Positions 20,315 to 32,274 of a DNA stretch of 64,000 nt are shown here, piece by piece. Position 1 is the stretch's first letter. Every line of letters starts with the position of its first letter. The notes under the pieces were generated by a model, which was not told where the DNA came from, searched no databases, and saw nothing but the letters and a program-made list of their open reading frames with translations. Location: contig BSDZ01000011.1 of the NCBI GenBank assembly GCA_030268105.1, forward strand, positions 124,001 to 188,000. Reading direction: 5' to 3'. This DNA comes from Volvox africanus (lineage: Eukaryota > Chlorophyta > Chlorophyceae > Chlamydomonadales > Volvocaceae). Position numbers and translations under genes: made by a program.

Positions 20315-22228
20315 GTACACGACAAAAATGAACGCAGGAAAAAAATTTATTATTTTACTAGTTAAAGTAAAATACAAATCTTATGCATACGTACTACTTA
20401 AAAGCGAAGAGTAGTGCTTCCGTACTCCGTCCAGGGTTGTGCGGCTGCCAATCAATCCCATGTAAGCAACAATGTTTCGTAACCCTGCTTTACAACATCC
20501 TTTATATGTCACCCATTGTACACAGTCGTCAGGTCGTCCATGTCATACGGTAGCAGTTCTATTGGACAACCTTGCTTGTGCAGGCAGCATACGTATAATT
20601 TCTGCAGCATCAACAGCTAATCATATATTTGTAAAGAAATAATAATTACTTCAGTAACGAATGGAGCCGCCTTCTGCTTATGATGGAAAGTCCCGTATGA
20701 AACTCTTTACATCCCGAAAACACATTTCCCCTGAAAGTCAGGAACATTTTCAGTGTGTCATGCCTGGAAGGGAGCCACTAGAAGGTAACATTGCATCGGA
20801 TCTGCTAGATGGCATCGACCAAGGCAGCAGCCGCTTGGCTCAAAGCTTGGCTCATCCTGGTTTTAGTAGCAATGAGAAGTGACTTCATTGTGACGAGGAT
20901 GTTTAGAATCACCATTGCAAAGTTTGTACTTGAGATGCCCCGTCTATGTGCCCCGTCTTGGGAGCCAGGGCCAGCGGGATGGGATGGAAGGCAAGGGTTC
21001 TGGGCAGCCCTCAGTACAGCGCCGTCATCGTCTTAGGCACGTGCTTGGAGTTTCTGGAGCCATGAAACAATTCTGGTTAGGAATGTGCATGACGTTTTTG
21101 ATGCAATGACAAAACAATGACTGTGCTGAAAATTGTGGCGTGAATCCGTTGAACTATTCATTCCCGTGCAGCGATTCAACTATTCTGCATTGCAATATGT
21201 CTGGATTGGGGAAGCATTGGGGTCATAGGGTACCTCTCACACATGCTCGTTTTCATGGTCAATTTTCACACATCCGGCAAGCTGCTGGCATGTGTGAGAG
21301 GTACTCTATGACCCCAATGCTTCCCCAATCCAGACATATTGCAATGCAGAATAGTTGAATCGCTGCACGGGAATGAATAGTTCAACGGATTCACGCCACA
21401 ATTTTCAGCACGGTCATTGTTTTGTCATTGCATCAAAAACGTCATGCACATTCCTAACCAGAATTGTTTCATGGCTCCAGAAACTCCAAGCACGTGCCTA
21501 AGACGATGACGGCGCTGTTCTGAGGGCTGCCCAGAACCCTTGCCTTCCATCCCATCCCGCTGGCCCTGGCTCCCAAGACGGGGCACATAGACAGGGCATC
21601 TCAAGTACAAACGTTGCAATGGTGATTCTAAACATCCTCGTCATAATGAAGTCACTTCTCATTGCTACTAAAACCAGGATGAGCCAAGCTTTGAGCCAAG
21701 CGGCTGCTGCCTTGGTCGATGCCATCTAGCAGATCCGATGCAATGTTACCTTCTAGTGGCTCCCTTCCAGGCATGACACACTGAAAATGTTCCTGACTTT
21801 CAGGGGAAATGTGTTTTCGGGATGTAAAGAGTTTCATACGGGACTTTCCATCATAAGCAGAAGGCGGCTCCATTCGTTACTGAAGTAATTATTATTTCTT
21901 TACAAATATATGATAAGCTGTTGATGCTGCAGAAATTATACGTATGCTGCCTGCGCAAGCAAGGTTGTCCAATAGAACTGCTACCGTATGACATAGACGA
22001 CCTGACGACTGTGTACAATGGGTGGCATTAAATGTACATATAAAGGATGTTGTAAAGCAGGGTTACAAAACATTGTTGCTTACATGGGATTGATTGGCAG
22101 CCGCACAACCCTGGACGGAGTACGGAAGCACTACTCTTCACTTTTAAGTAGTACATATGCATAAGATTTGTATTTTACTTTCACTAGTAAAAGAATAAAT
22201 TGTTTTCCTGCGTTCATTTTTGTCGTGT

Positions 22229-23600
22229 ATGAAATACTTTATTGCCACCAACCCGCAGAAAAACGGCCGAAATGACGTGCCATTAGGAACTCATAATGGG
22301 CGCCCTAGCAAAGGCCAAAAGCAGCCCGCGCATGGTGAAGATGCATCGATGATGGTGCTGGCTGCCAACGCAGCTAGCATACATCAGAAGGAGAAGGAGG
22401 TCAAGGCCGCTAGACGCTGACAGGTTAGTGCAAATACTGTTAGTACGGAGAGTGGATGATGGGGTGTGCAAATTACCAGGCGCGCTTAGCAAAATTATTG
22501 CTGGATGGGTGATGTACATTACGGATCTCATATACAGGAATGTACAGATCATTAATGTCCTTTAACCTGTTTTCTCCTTTCTGTCTTTTATGTAATTGTT
22601 CCTATTCTCCCCAAACGTACTTCCTTTTTATGTAGGCAAAGAGTTCACAGCCCTCTACGACAAGGAACTCCAGCAGGAAAGCTAGGAACTCAAGCAAGGC
22701 GGCAGCAAAAAAGGTACAGCCCATTCATCCTGTCTTCCTGTTTTATTGAGCTGTAATTTCATGTTTCGTTATATTCTTTTCATTTGCTGTGTGCTTTGTC
22801 GTTTGATGTGCCACATGTCGATTTATTTTTCTCTTTTTTTGATAGAAATTGTAAGCTTGTAATTTCTCAAATCATATATGTATGCTAACGTCGGCCCTTG
22901 AAGGTAACGAACGATGACGATGTGCGGCCATCCACGAAAGTGAGGCGACCAAGCACGGGCACCAAAAGAAAGGTACGAAATATTGAGGTCAGACATTACT
23001 TACTTTTTAATATAACCTTTTTATTACTACCAAGTCCCTTCACGTATTTTGGACCAGCAGGTGCCGTTGGAAGATAAGTCTACGGATGACGATGGCAGTC
23101 ACGACCACCAGGGACAGAAGGTAATTTCCTTAGTTCAGCTTATTATCTAAATGTCCTTCATGTTTGAATGTATAATTATAATATGTGTTGTTTCGACTGA
23201 TAAAGGTCAAGAGTGTTTCGGAAGGTGTGCGATGTACACAGGCACTACGTCAACCTGGGAGCTCAGGGAGTTAGCAGAAACAGGTAACAAAGTGTCCAAG
23301 TACATAGTACAGCAAATGAAAGACTATGCTTTTAGAATGATTAGTGGTACTTAAAAGCACTGCCCACCCTAGACATGATTAAGATTATTGTAACTGGAAG
23401 TGATAATTGCTGAGTGGTGACAGCTTAATTTACATTTATACATATGCATGTAAATAAGTATAATTTTCCTTTTCTAAACTTTTCAGGAGTTGCTTGAGGA
23501 GGAGGTGAGCGAGGACGAGAAGATTGAGGACGAGCAGGATGACGCCACCACTGCGCCAGAGGAGGACGACAACAGAGAGAGTGAAATAGAAGACTATTAG
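22229..23600 (+). CDS. Acidic-tail multi-exon gene, right arm of CACTA copy 2
   Basis: Duplicate of 4320-5691. The four in-phase exons are 22636-22713, 22904-22972, 23061-23120 and 23487-23600. The in-frame TGA before the proximal donor is present here too. Confidence 0.48.
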
Positions 23601-23716
23601 ATAGAACTAACATCTAACATGTTTGTTTCTAAGCTTATATTAGAGCGGGCTGCTAAATGTGCGGTGGCAGATGAAGTTAGGATGTATGTAGTAAACCACA
23701 ACCTGGTGAGGAAGGT

Positions 23717-24155
23717 TTAACCTACCAACGCGTAGAACTTTCCCATCAATTCGAGGGAGACTTCAAATATCTTTTCTACAGTAGTAAAGCTGTCTTTGTT
23801 ATCTTTTGAAAGGCTGATCGCTTTTTCCAGTTGCCCGGCGGATGGGTATTCATTAATACGGGAATTTTTTACCTTTTTCAGATATTTGCCTACTGCGGGT
23901 ACCGTTTATAAGCCAAATTACTTGGCCAGCATTGTGATAGGAAAAAATAATAGTGCTATTTGTTTACCTAATGATGATTGAAATGATTGGTGCATGGTAC
24001 AAATGATTATTGAACTCATAAACAAAATTTGATTGGCAGGATTGGATGTGTAGAATTTTGATTGTTTTGTTGAATTAATGCGTACTCACCAATGGCTGCT
24101 TACGTGGATGCTTTCCGAATATTGAACTGTAAATTATTGCCTGGAATATTTTCAT
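23717..24155 (-). CDS. Small two-exon hypothetical gene, right arm of CACTA copy 2
   Basis: Duplicate of 5808-6246 and convergent with the acidic-tail gene. Confidence 0.36.
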
Positions 24156-25301
24156 CTATCAAAACTGAAATCCTATTGATATTCTTCATAACAGCTATGT
24201 ACCTTACGACAGGATAGTTTCCGTACACACAAAAATAATTCTGCAGCGGGTGCGCAAAACAGCAAACAATAACAGGAACCATAACTGAAACAGTAAAGAA
24301 ATAACCAGACCGACCAAAAGTAGTTACAGTGAGCAAGAATGTGAGGCTGCCTCGTACGCAAAGCGAAAGTGGCGCGAATGTTGCTATCGCACGCGTAAGA
24401 CCTTGCGAAAGCGTGCGAATATGTTAGTTACATGCGTTTAAAACTTTTACGCAACCCACAACTGCTACCTGTGTACGCATTATTCGCAGCATATGCAAGC
24501 ATGCGTTAATGCGCGCGTATATTGTGCGTTAGAGAACTTTAACTTCCATGCACGCTATGTATTTTTGCTTGCGTATGGGTCTCTAACACTTGCGTTGCGT
24601 TAGGCCTAACGCACACCTTAGAATCTATGTGGGTGCGTTTGACATTGCGTAAGTTCGCGTTAGGTTGCGTTAGCTAACGCAAAGTAAACGCAAACATTTT
24701 CGTTCCCTCCCAAAAAAGTTTATTTGCGAGTGCGTTAGGTGCGTTAGGATTGCGTTAGCGATACGCAAGCAATAACGCAATGCGTTTGATTTGCGTTAGG
24801 CTTTGCGTTAGCTCGCGTTAGTTCGCGTTAAGCTTGCGTTAGGCTTGCGTTAGGGGTCCCTAAATAAATCCGGCAAACCCGTGCTCCGAACATTATTATG
24901 CACTATCTACATAAACTTTGCGTAAACTGCGTTACAGTGCGTTACGATACGCACGTAACGCACTGTACGCAAGATATACGCAAGCTGTTTGCGTAAAGTT
25001 AACGCGTGCGGTAGGTTTGCGATCGCGTGCGTTAGGTTTGCGATAGGCTCGCGTTAGAACCTACGCAAGCCCCCAATTTTCGAGCACCACGAAACGTAAC
25101 AAAAATAACAGGGAACTTTTAAAATCATTTTAAATATTGTTTTCAGCTAAACGAACTTAAAAACGACGCATTATAACAGACGTTCTGTCAAGTTTTCTAT
25201 TTCTTAGCGTTAGGCTCGCGTTAGGCTAACGCAACCTCTAACGCACAAAACGCAGCCTTACGCACACATACGCGCCCTAACGCAGCCTAACGCGAGCCTA
25301 A

Positions 25302-25324
25302 CGCACGAATCTGTTGTTATAGTG
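25302..25324 (-). repeat. CACTA right terminal inverted repeat, copy 2
   Basis: The reverse complement starts CACTATAACAACAG and continues ATTCGTGCG. The target duplication CTT follows. Confidence 0.9.
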
Positions 25325-27021
25325 CTTGACCGTGAGGCGGCGGCGGCATCCCAATCACATACAGCTACAACGCAAGGAAAGCTGCCCATATAGTTAACTT
25401 TTAATTAAGCTTAGCAAAGACATCGGTGGAGTCAGCCACGAAAATTGGAAAAGGCTCGAGCGTACCTTGGGTAGAAGACCTCGAAGCATGTCCGCGCCAG
25501 GTAGAAGATTCCACTGAGCATGGCTTTTAGGACGGGCCTAGCGACACAGCTCATGGTATCTGAATCCACGCAAACAAGCAAGCCTATCCAAAGACCAGGT
25601 GTGCTTGCAGCTTAAGGCTGCGGTGTGCGTATGTTGAAAGTCAGGTTCGATAGAGATAGAGTGTGCAGAGCAGGTAGCAGTAAACAACGTTGCATTTAAA
25701 ACGCTGTAGTGAGAAAATGCGCACTGAACGGCCTAAGTAGCAAAAGTTTGATGAAAGTACGGCGGAGAGTGTACCTCCATCATAATCTGCCCTGCCAAGG
25801 GCTTCTTTACATCTGTGAGAAATTTTGAGGTATTTCGTTGCTTACGGAAAGCTTTCAATCAATCCACGGTCATGATGGCACAGGGAAGTTATGTGCATTC
25901 AGTACTAAGCTGGAATCACGGCCAGTAGCATCTGAGGACGACGCGAAGTTGAACCTCTTTTTAATAACTGAAACGTGGGAATGACAGGGTCTATTACTGC
26001 ATCTGAAAAGGGCAAACCACCTCCTTGCTTTCTGAGAACCACAATTCCGAAGCAAACTTGATACGAAGTCGCACATGTACATGGAAGTATATGAACTATA
26101 ATCACATTACTGTAGACATAATACAGGACACAGAATAGAATACACATATGTTTTGTAGGTTCCTTTGGAAGGCTTAGGGTTACTGCCCCGGGGAAGAACA
26201 CTGCTTGCCAATACATACTGCCTTCCGCGCATGCATGATGCTCGATGTAAATTACATTACTCGATGAACACCCTGGATAGATCTCGCTCAGAACCTCGCT
26301 CTGGCAACCAGTCACCTTCGCGATGCCCACCCGTTCGTTGGAGCTTTGCGCCCCACCCTAGCTGAGACCTGTTATGGCTTCGTCCAACACCTCCGTCTAC
26401 TGCCTCCCCTTGGTCCGTAGCCCTTCTGCCCGGTCGCCCGACAACTGCCGCACCCATTCACACCATCCCCGCACATGCAGCCCGTCTGGCGAGCTAAATA
26501 ACGCATAATAGATTGGGGCATAACAAATTCACCACGCAACCAAATTTTGACACGAAACAATCCAACAAACACGACGTGTTTTTTGTCCCGAGACACTCTG
26601 ATTATGACTCCAGGGGGACACGTTGTGCTTAGGGCACACTGCCACAATAATTCAATGGTCAATGGTTGCACTTCATCCAGATGATGTAGATAGGTTGCAA
26701 CCATCTAGATAGATCCTACATCTAGGGGGAAAACACCATCATTGGAACTTGCGCTTGGAATGAGCCTGCTTTGAGAATTATTTGAGAAATTGTTCGGCGG
26801 AAGGTGTGGCCTGTTGTTGTACAGCGGTGGTGGGTTCAGGGCCCGCAGGACAAGAGTTGTGTCGGTCTACTTGAAGACGGAACAAGGAGATGAACGTTTG
26901 GAAGTTGAGATAGCAGTTTGAAGATTGGGATGTACGAACACACTGTCATGGCACACTTCATGAACGGTTGGGAAATGTGGTGTTTGGTCTGTAAAAATGT
27001 CCAATGGGAACGCTGCCTCGA
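25325..27021. other. Host unit segment 'B', second copy, no recognisable gene
   Basis: Duplicate of 7416-9112 at an offset of 17909, with no differences noticed. Confidence 0.6.
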
Positions 27022-27255
27022 CTAAACCCTAAGCTTATTGGTTACAACTGGCCATATGCCGCCTAGATGGCCGCGCGGGTTGACGAACGAACGTTTACGG
27101 TATGTCGGTAGGTTGCTTGATGTAGATATGTTGCAACCTTTTAAGCCATGCAAGCTGCAGCAACGGACTCTTATTGTGTCTGTCCTAGATGCTTGCTCGT
27201 AGATGTGGACTTTGGATAGGTTGGCCCTCCCCGATTCCTTGATCAACCGCTGCAC
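27022..27255 (-). pseudogene. Exon-like conserved peptide, second copy
   Basis: Duplicate of 9113-9346. The minus strand contains KVHIYEQASR and VRCCSLHGLKG. Confidence 0.33.
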
Positions 27256-27761
27256 TCACGCGTTTAGGAAGCAACAGCAAAACAATTACGCTTGGGATTT
27301 AACGACTCCCTGAAGAAATTATGTACACTTAATTTGGCCCACTTCCCTTCAGCCCATATCCGTTAGGCTGATGGGATGCCATCGTCGGTGCCGCCGCCGC
27401 CGGCGGAACCGGCACAGCCATTCTTCTGTTCCGAGGAGGTAGGGCACTGCTGAGCTCGGCGCCCAAAGTTCTTCCCGAAATGAGCAGTCCAGATAAATTT
27501 CCACCAGGGCCTCTATGCAAGAGGAAAAACGAGTATGCCAACGGCTTAATAACTAATTGTCTGTATTGTAGCTCAGTTTGATGAAAGATTGCCAATATTG
27601 CCAAAATAGTGTTAGAAGTTGACGCCTTCAACACGAATTCTTCCAAGACAAATGAAAGTCATCTTTTGTTTTATATTCTATATTTCAAGTTTCTTTGGGC
27701 CGAATAAGCTCAGTAAGCGAGAACATAGGCCTGTTTAGAGGACGCATTTTGCATATCATGT

Positions 27762-28624
27762 ATGTCATTCTTCAAATATGGCGAGAGATACTCAGATGTT
27801 AGAACTGTGGATTTCTTATGGACCAAGACGGAAAATGCTGCCGGTGATCCCTACAGCCCAATCCGTACAGATGCTGAACTTGATCGGACCTTTAAATGCA
27901 ACGAACCATTGAAAGTAACAAGTATGATGCAGGTAAAATTCATCGAAGCAGCCATCATCAGTTTCCGGCTTAGGGTTCCCCATCTTGTCAGTTGCAGCTT
28001 CCCGCTGTTTGGCTCAGTATGAACATAACTACGGATATGGTTATGACTGCTTTGATACTGAAGATGACTCCTATTACGACGAGTATGGCTACGATCGTGA
28101 TGAGGACGAGGCCTACTATGAGTAGTACGGCATAATAGATACGAGGATTACCACGCCGAGAAGTATGATTTCTTTGAAGAATGCCTCTTTGATACCAATG
28201 GTCAGCCGGTGCTGGCAAGTGAAACCGCCTCTTGCGATATCAAAGTCGCCGGGGTCGACAAGCAGGCAGATAAGCCCAACGATGGCTTGGATAGTGTTTA
28301 CAAGCTGACGTCTTGCTATGACGGAAAGCCGATGTACAAGCGCCAGAGCAGCCCTGTCGGTGAGGACTGCGCGTTATCGTACTCGAGCACTTTTGGCGAT
28401 TGGGACATTTCAATGGGCGGTGAGCCAAACGATGCTGAAATTCTTATGTACGGTGGAGAAATGGAGCATGCTTCAGTCCCCTGTTTGTTGGCAGCTGGCA
28501 GCTGGGCGGCGATCTCAAGTCCGATACAGCTCTTGGCGAGGACGATTATCTTCCCATTAACGTAGCTGTTTCATATGCTGATGGCTCAGTATTCAAGTTG
28601 ACACCAACAGCTACAAGCAAGTGA
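27762..28624 (+). pseudogene. Decayed gene for a Tyr/Asp-rich protein, copy 2
   Basis: Duplicate of 9853-10715 with the same intron (27933-28017) and the same two frame breaks, so the decay predates the duplication. Confidence 0.53.
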
Positions 28625-29038
28625 TAGACCGGTGTTGACGGACGAGGAAATGAAGGCCAAGCATCGCTACACATATGATAACTACAGCAAGGTGGACCCC
28701 AGCCCAACGCTTAACTTCACATTTGTGGTTCTCCTTGTGATGCGCGGCCTCAGAATACTTTTGGCCATATTTTCTTCGTCGGAAGAAAAAGGTGCCAAGG
28801 GTGGCTGTATATCTGTTAGCTTGATGCTAAACCAGAGCAAGGAGAGGTGTACATTATTCAATGGCCACATTAATTAACAAACGTGGCCTGTGTTTGGAGC
28901 AATGTAATTTATGTGGCTTCCAACCGTACGGAAGGAAGAGGTGTTACATACCCGAATATTATGCAAGACCGGCTATATCGGAGTAAAGTTGATCTGACAA
29001 CGATGCGCGTCTTTCGAGCGTCGCCACAGGAAGGATTG

Positions 29039-29171
29039 ATGAAGCTGCAAGATTTGTGCGTAGTCAGGGCCAGCGTCACGCTATCCACGTTGGATTTGTT
29101 CTATGTGAGGGCATATGGCTCCTTACTGGCGTGGCACACGGATTGAGGTGTATATGTAACTACATATCACT
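29039..29171 (+). repeat. 133-bp direct repeat, left side of bacterial insert, copy 2
   Basis: Duplicate of 11130-11262. Its partner is at 30547-30679. Confidence 0.9.
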
Positions 29172-29207
29172 TATTTTTTCTACATTTTTGTATTTTTTCC
29201 TAATTTT

Positions 29208-30073
29208 GCGTTAGGTGAGGATTTAAGAGAAAAAATATTTGCACAAGTAGATTCAAGAATGTCTATTACAAAGGCAAGTTAAATATTCAGGATTAATAGA
29301 CAGGCAATATACAACTGGGTTAGTATCAAGGAAGAAACAGGTAAATTAGAAGCAAAATCAGGCTATCAAAAAGGCCATAGTCACAAAACAAAGGATTTAA
29401 AACAATTAAAAACATTTCTTCTGGAGAACCCTGATAAAACGTTACATCAATTGCCCATATGATGGCCGGAAAATATATTTGGATGGACATTAGGCAGATG
29501 GATTAACAGACTGATATATACAAATATAAAACACCTTTTTTCACACCAAAAGAAATGAATTGGAAGTAAAAGAGTTTATGGAACAAATAAAACAAATTCC
29601 AGTAGAGCGTTTAGTATATCTTGATGAAAGTGGTGCAGAGGAAAACATTACTTTTTCTCATGGTTACAGCATAGAAGGTAAGAGATGTTATAGTAAAAAA
29701 GAATTCAGGCACAAAATTAGGGTAAGCAAGATTGCCGCTTTGAGGAATAGCACACTATTTGCTCCTTTCGTTTTTACCGGTTATTGTAACTCTTCAGTGT
29801 TTGATACTTATCTACAAAATGTCTTATTACCTCAGTTATCTAAGGGACATGTGGTCGTAATGGATAATATAGCCTTTCATAAAAAGGAATCCGTTAAGCT
29901 ACTAATTGAGTCGGTTGGTGCATCTATTCTTTTTATACCGCCGTACTGCCCTGACCTACTATGCATTACTGGCATAAAGTAAAGCAGAATATCAGAAAAA
30001 TAAAAAATAATTTTAATATTTTTTTGATTGTGTTTGTGCGGCTATCAATTTGTTTATACCTTTATTTGTTATG
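29208..30073 (+). pseudogene. IS630-family transposase pseudogene, copy 2
   Basis: Duplicate of 11299-12164. The DDE half is open at 29560-29982 and carries both Asp motifs, but lacks the Glu segment. Confidence 0.8.
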
Positions 30074-30079
30074 GTATAG

Positions 30080-30259
30080 CAACTGGTAGATCCATTTGCA
30101 CTATTAAAATCATATTGCATAGAAAAACGTTTGAAGTTATTTACAAATAACTCTACAAAAACTGATGAATTTTGTACGTTGCTTATTCGAGGCGGTATGA
30201 TTGTGGAGGTATTAGATAAAGATTGGTATCAATATCAATTAAAGCACCTCCAAATTTAA
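30080..30259 (+). pseudogene. Unidentified bacterial-type ORF fragment, copy 2
   Basis: Duplicate of 12171-12350. Confidence 0.33.
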
Positions 30260-30357
30260 ATATGTATTAATATTTTGCCAGTTTGTAATATCTTTCGAAA
30301 ATTTGGTATGTTTAACAGATTGGTGTTATAATGGCATTTTCAGAATTGGTTCCATAA

Positions 30358-30543
30358 AAAATTATAAGAATAACACATATAGTTCCAAAAGGTCATTTTT
30401 TCTTTATGGGAGATTCTCGTGATCAAGCAGCAGATAGTAGATATCAACTAGGTTTTGTGCCGTTTGAAAATTTGATAGCTAAAGCATAATTTATCTTTTT
30501 AACGACAAAAGAATGTTTTTGGGATGAAAAGCTCGGATTCTAG
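30358..30543 (+). pseudogene. lepB: Signal peptidase I (LepB) C-terminal fragment, copy 2
   Basis: Duplicate of 12449-12634, with the same internal TAA (30487-30489) after LIAKA. Confidence 0.78.
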
Positions 30544-30546
30544 ATC

Positions 30547-30679
30547 ATGAAGCTGCAAGATCTGTGCGTAGTCAGGGCCAGCGCCACGCTATCCACGTTA
30601 GATTTGTTCTATGTGAGAGCATATGGCTCCTTACTGGCGTGGCACACGGATAGAGGTGTATATGTAACTATATATCACT
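30547..30679 (+). repeat. 133-bp direct repeat, right side of bacterial insert, copy 2
   Basis: Duplicate of 12638-12770. Confidence 0.9.
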
Positions 30680-30772
30680 ATTGTTCTGACGATTTCCTTG
30701 CAGATGGTTCTTTCCATCTATGCAACCTGGGAAATAGCAACAAAATATGCCGTGTGAGGATTAATGATATGA

Positions 30773-30773
<1 letters not shown>

Positions 30774-30809
<36 letters not shown>
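30774..30809 (+). repeat. CA dinucleotide microsatellite, copy 2
   Basis: About 18 CA units, one more than copy 1. Confidence 0.97.
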
Positions 30810-30811
<2 letters not shown>

Positions 30812-32076
30812 GGCAAGTGAACGTGCACGCCGCATGCCTGCACTAATTGGGAGTGCTTATTTTGCATCCCCAAACTCATCCATTTGCGCGCGAGGAGTGA
30901 TTCGGGATGTTGGCACACCATGTCGCGCCGCGCCACGTTGTGCTGCCCCACGTCACGCGAGCAAACTTCTAAATTCACAGAATTTTACATTTAAGCAGCG
31001 CAGCATATATACATATTTATAGCCAATATTACTGATAGCTCACTTTAGCCAGGCCGCGGAATTTAAGAATCGAATAAAGGAGGTTCTTCAGCTTTAAAGA
31101 TTCTGTCCGCCAGGCGCTGATCGCTTTGGCTGCCTCGTACAGTTAAATAAGAGTTTGAAATATGTCGATTTTACGTAGTCAGTTGCATTTATATATGCAA
31201 GAGAAGTCCACATTTAGTCTCACCGACGACTGCATTCAGATGGCAACGAAGGGATCCGTCCTAGGGGCCGTTCTGCAGCACTGCACTCGGCGGCGTCTCC
31301 TGGTGGTGCTGAGCGCGGAGCGAGATCAAGTGCAGCTTTGCTGGCCTTGCGGATGTGGCATGCAGCAGCACAACATGCCGCAGTACCATCAAGGTGAGGC
31401 CAGTGAACGTAGTGCAATTCTTATAGGGACCAACGGGGCGGCCAGCAAAGTGAGCGACATGCACGTACACGCAGAGTGGGTGCCCGTTGGCAGCTGCTGT
31501 TAGGTACCAACTGGATATCTTGGCTAGGGATTACGTCACGATCCGTTGTTGCGTGTATCCTCGAGAGGGATCGTCAAGCCGCGTAACGGACCTGATGGAT
31601 GAGTCCCCTCAGGGAAGTACGTGAACGAATCCTCAGTGCACGATCTTCCCACATGCACATTGGGACCCTGACCCCGTGACCCGCCGCGCGCGTCAACACC
31701 CAGGGCACCTCCGCTGATGACGTGAGAGCGTGTATTTTCACGAGCTGCAGCACAACATTGGTCTCCGCCACGCACACAGATGATCGTGTAAATTGTGGTT
31801 GTGTTTGTTTGTGTGTACGTGCATACATTCATTCCTGACGAATCCCAATCAATACATGCCACCATCCCGAACATTGTGCATCCATACCCACCGTCACCAG
31901 GACTGTGCACCGCTTGCCAGTGCTACACTGCACAGGCTTGCACTAGTGCTGCCTCTGGATTCTGTCCCGCACCTGCTCATCACCAAACACTAATCGCTAT
32001 CTGACACTAACGGCCACCCGCCCGCTGCCCCCTCTTACTCCTGTCATTACCACGACTTGGAGCGGTTTGCATGCAG
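30810..32076. other. Intergenic, no gene recognised, second copy
   Basis: Duplicate of 12899-14165 at an offset of 17911. Confidence 0.5.
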
Positions 32077-32274
32077 GGGAGTTTGTGGAGTACGACGACC
32101 CACCTGACCCCATGTTGATGCCAATGCGCAGATCCCAGGCTGTTCGGTGCCACAACGCCCCAATCAATTAGCGCATCAACTGGGCGACAACGGTGCCCAA
32201 TAATGGCAACCTCGGGCCCGGGAACTTCACCCTCGCCTCCAACCCCGTCGGTGGGCCCCTCGTCTGCGGTAGCG
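32077..32274 (+). pseudogene. Exon-like ORF, second copy, with nonsense mutation
   Basis: Duplicate of 14166-14363, but TGG has become TAG at 32169-32171. The GTGAGTAAG donor is intact. Confidence 0.35.

Larger units (their letters stand above)
17717..24862. repeat. Giant inverted repeat inside CACTA copy 2
   Basis: The left arm is about 17717-21245, the spacer 21246-21288 and the right arm 21289-24862. The outermost shared motif is AGGGACCCCT on the left and AGGGGTCCCT on the right. The right arm has about 45 bp of extra subterminal repeats. Only 46 bp lie outside the palindrome on the left, but about 460 bp lie outside it on the right. Confidence 0.93.
17671..25324. mobile_element. CACTA (En/Spm-type) transposon, copy 2, complete
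   Basis: The 7654-bp element has CACTATAACAA termini at both ends and a 3-bp direct duplication CTT (17668-17670 and 25325-25327). Five paralogous loci read GACCTTGACCG with no insert, while here the element splits it as GACCTT...CTTGACCG. This is direct proof of the boundaries. CACTA ends, 3-bp target duplication and dense subterminal repeats define the CACTA/EnSpm superfamily. The interior is a palindrome, and no TNP2-type transposase was recognised, so it is probably non-autonomous. It is essentially identical to copy 1. Confidence 0.92.
29172..30546 (+). other. Bacterial-derived AT-rich insert, copy 2
   Basis: Duplicate of 11263-12637. Its presence at the same place in both 17.9-kb units, within host sequence, argues against a chance assembly join. 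Confidence 0.8.

Noticed and set aside
17671..25324. Helitron or Mutator-type classification
   Set aside because: The 3-bp target duplication and CACTA termini exclude Helitron (no duplication) and Mutator (about 9 bp).
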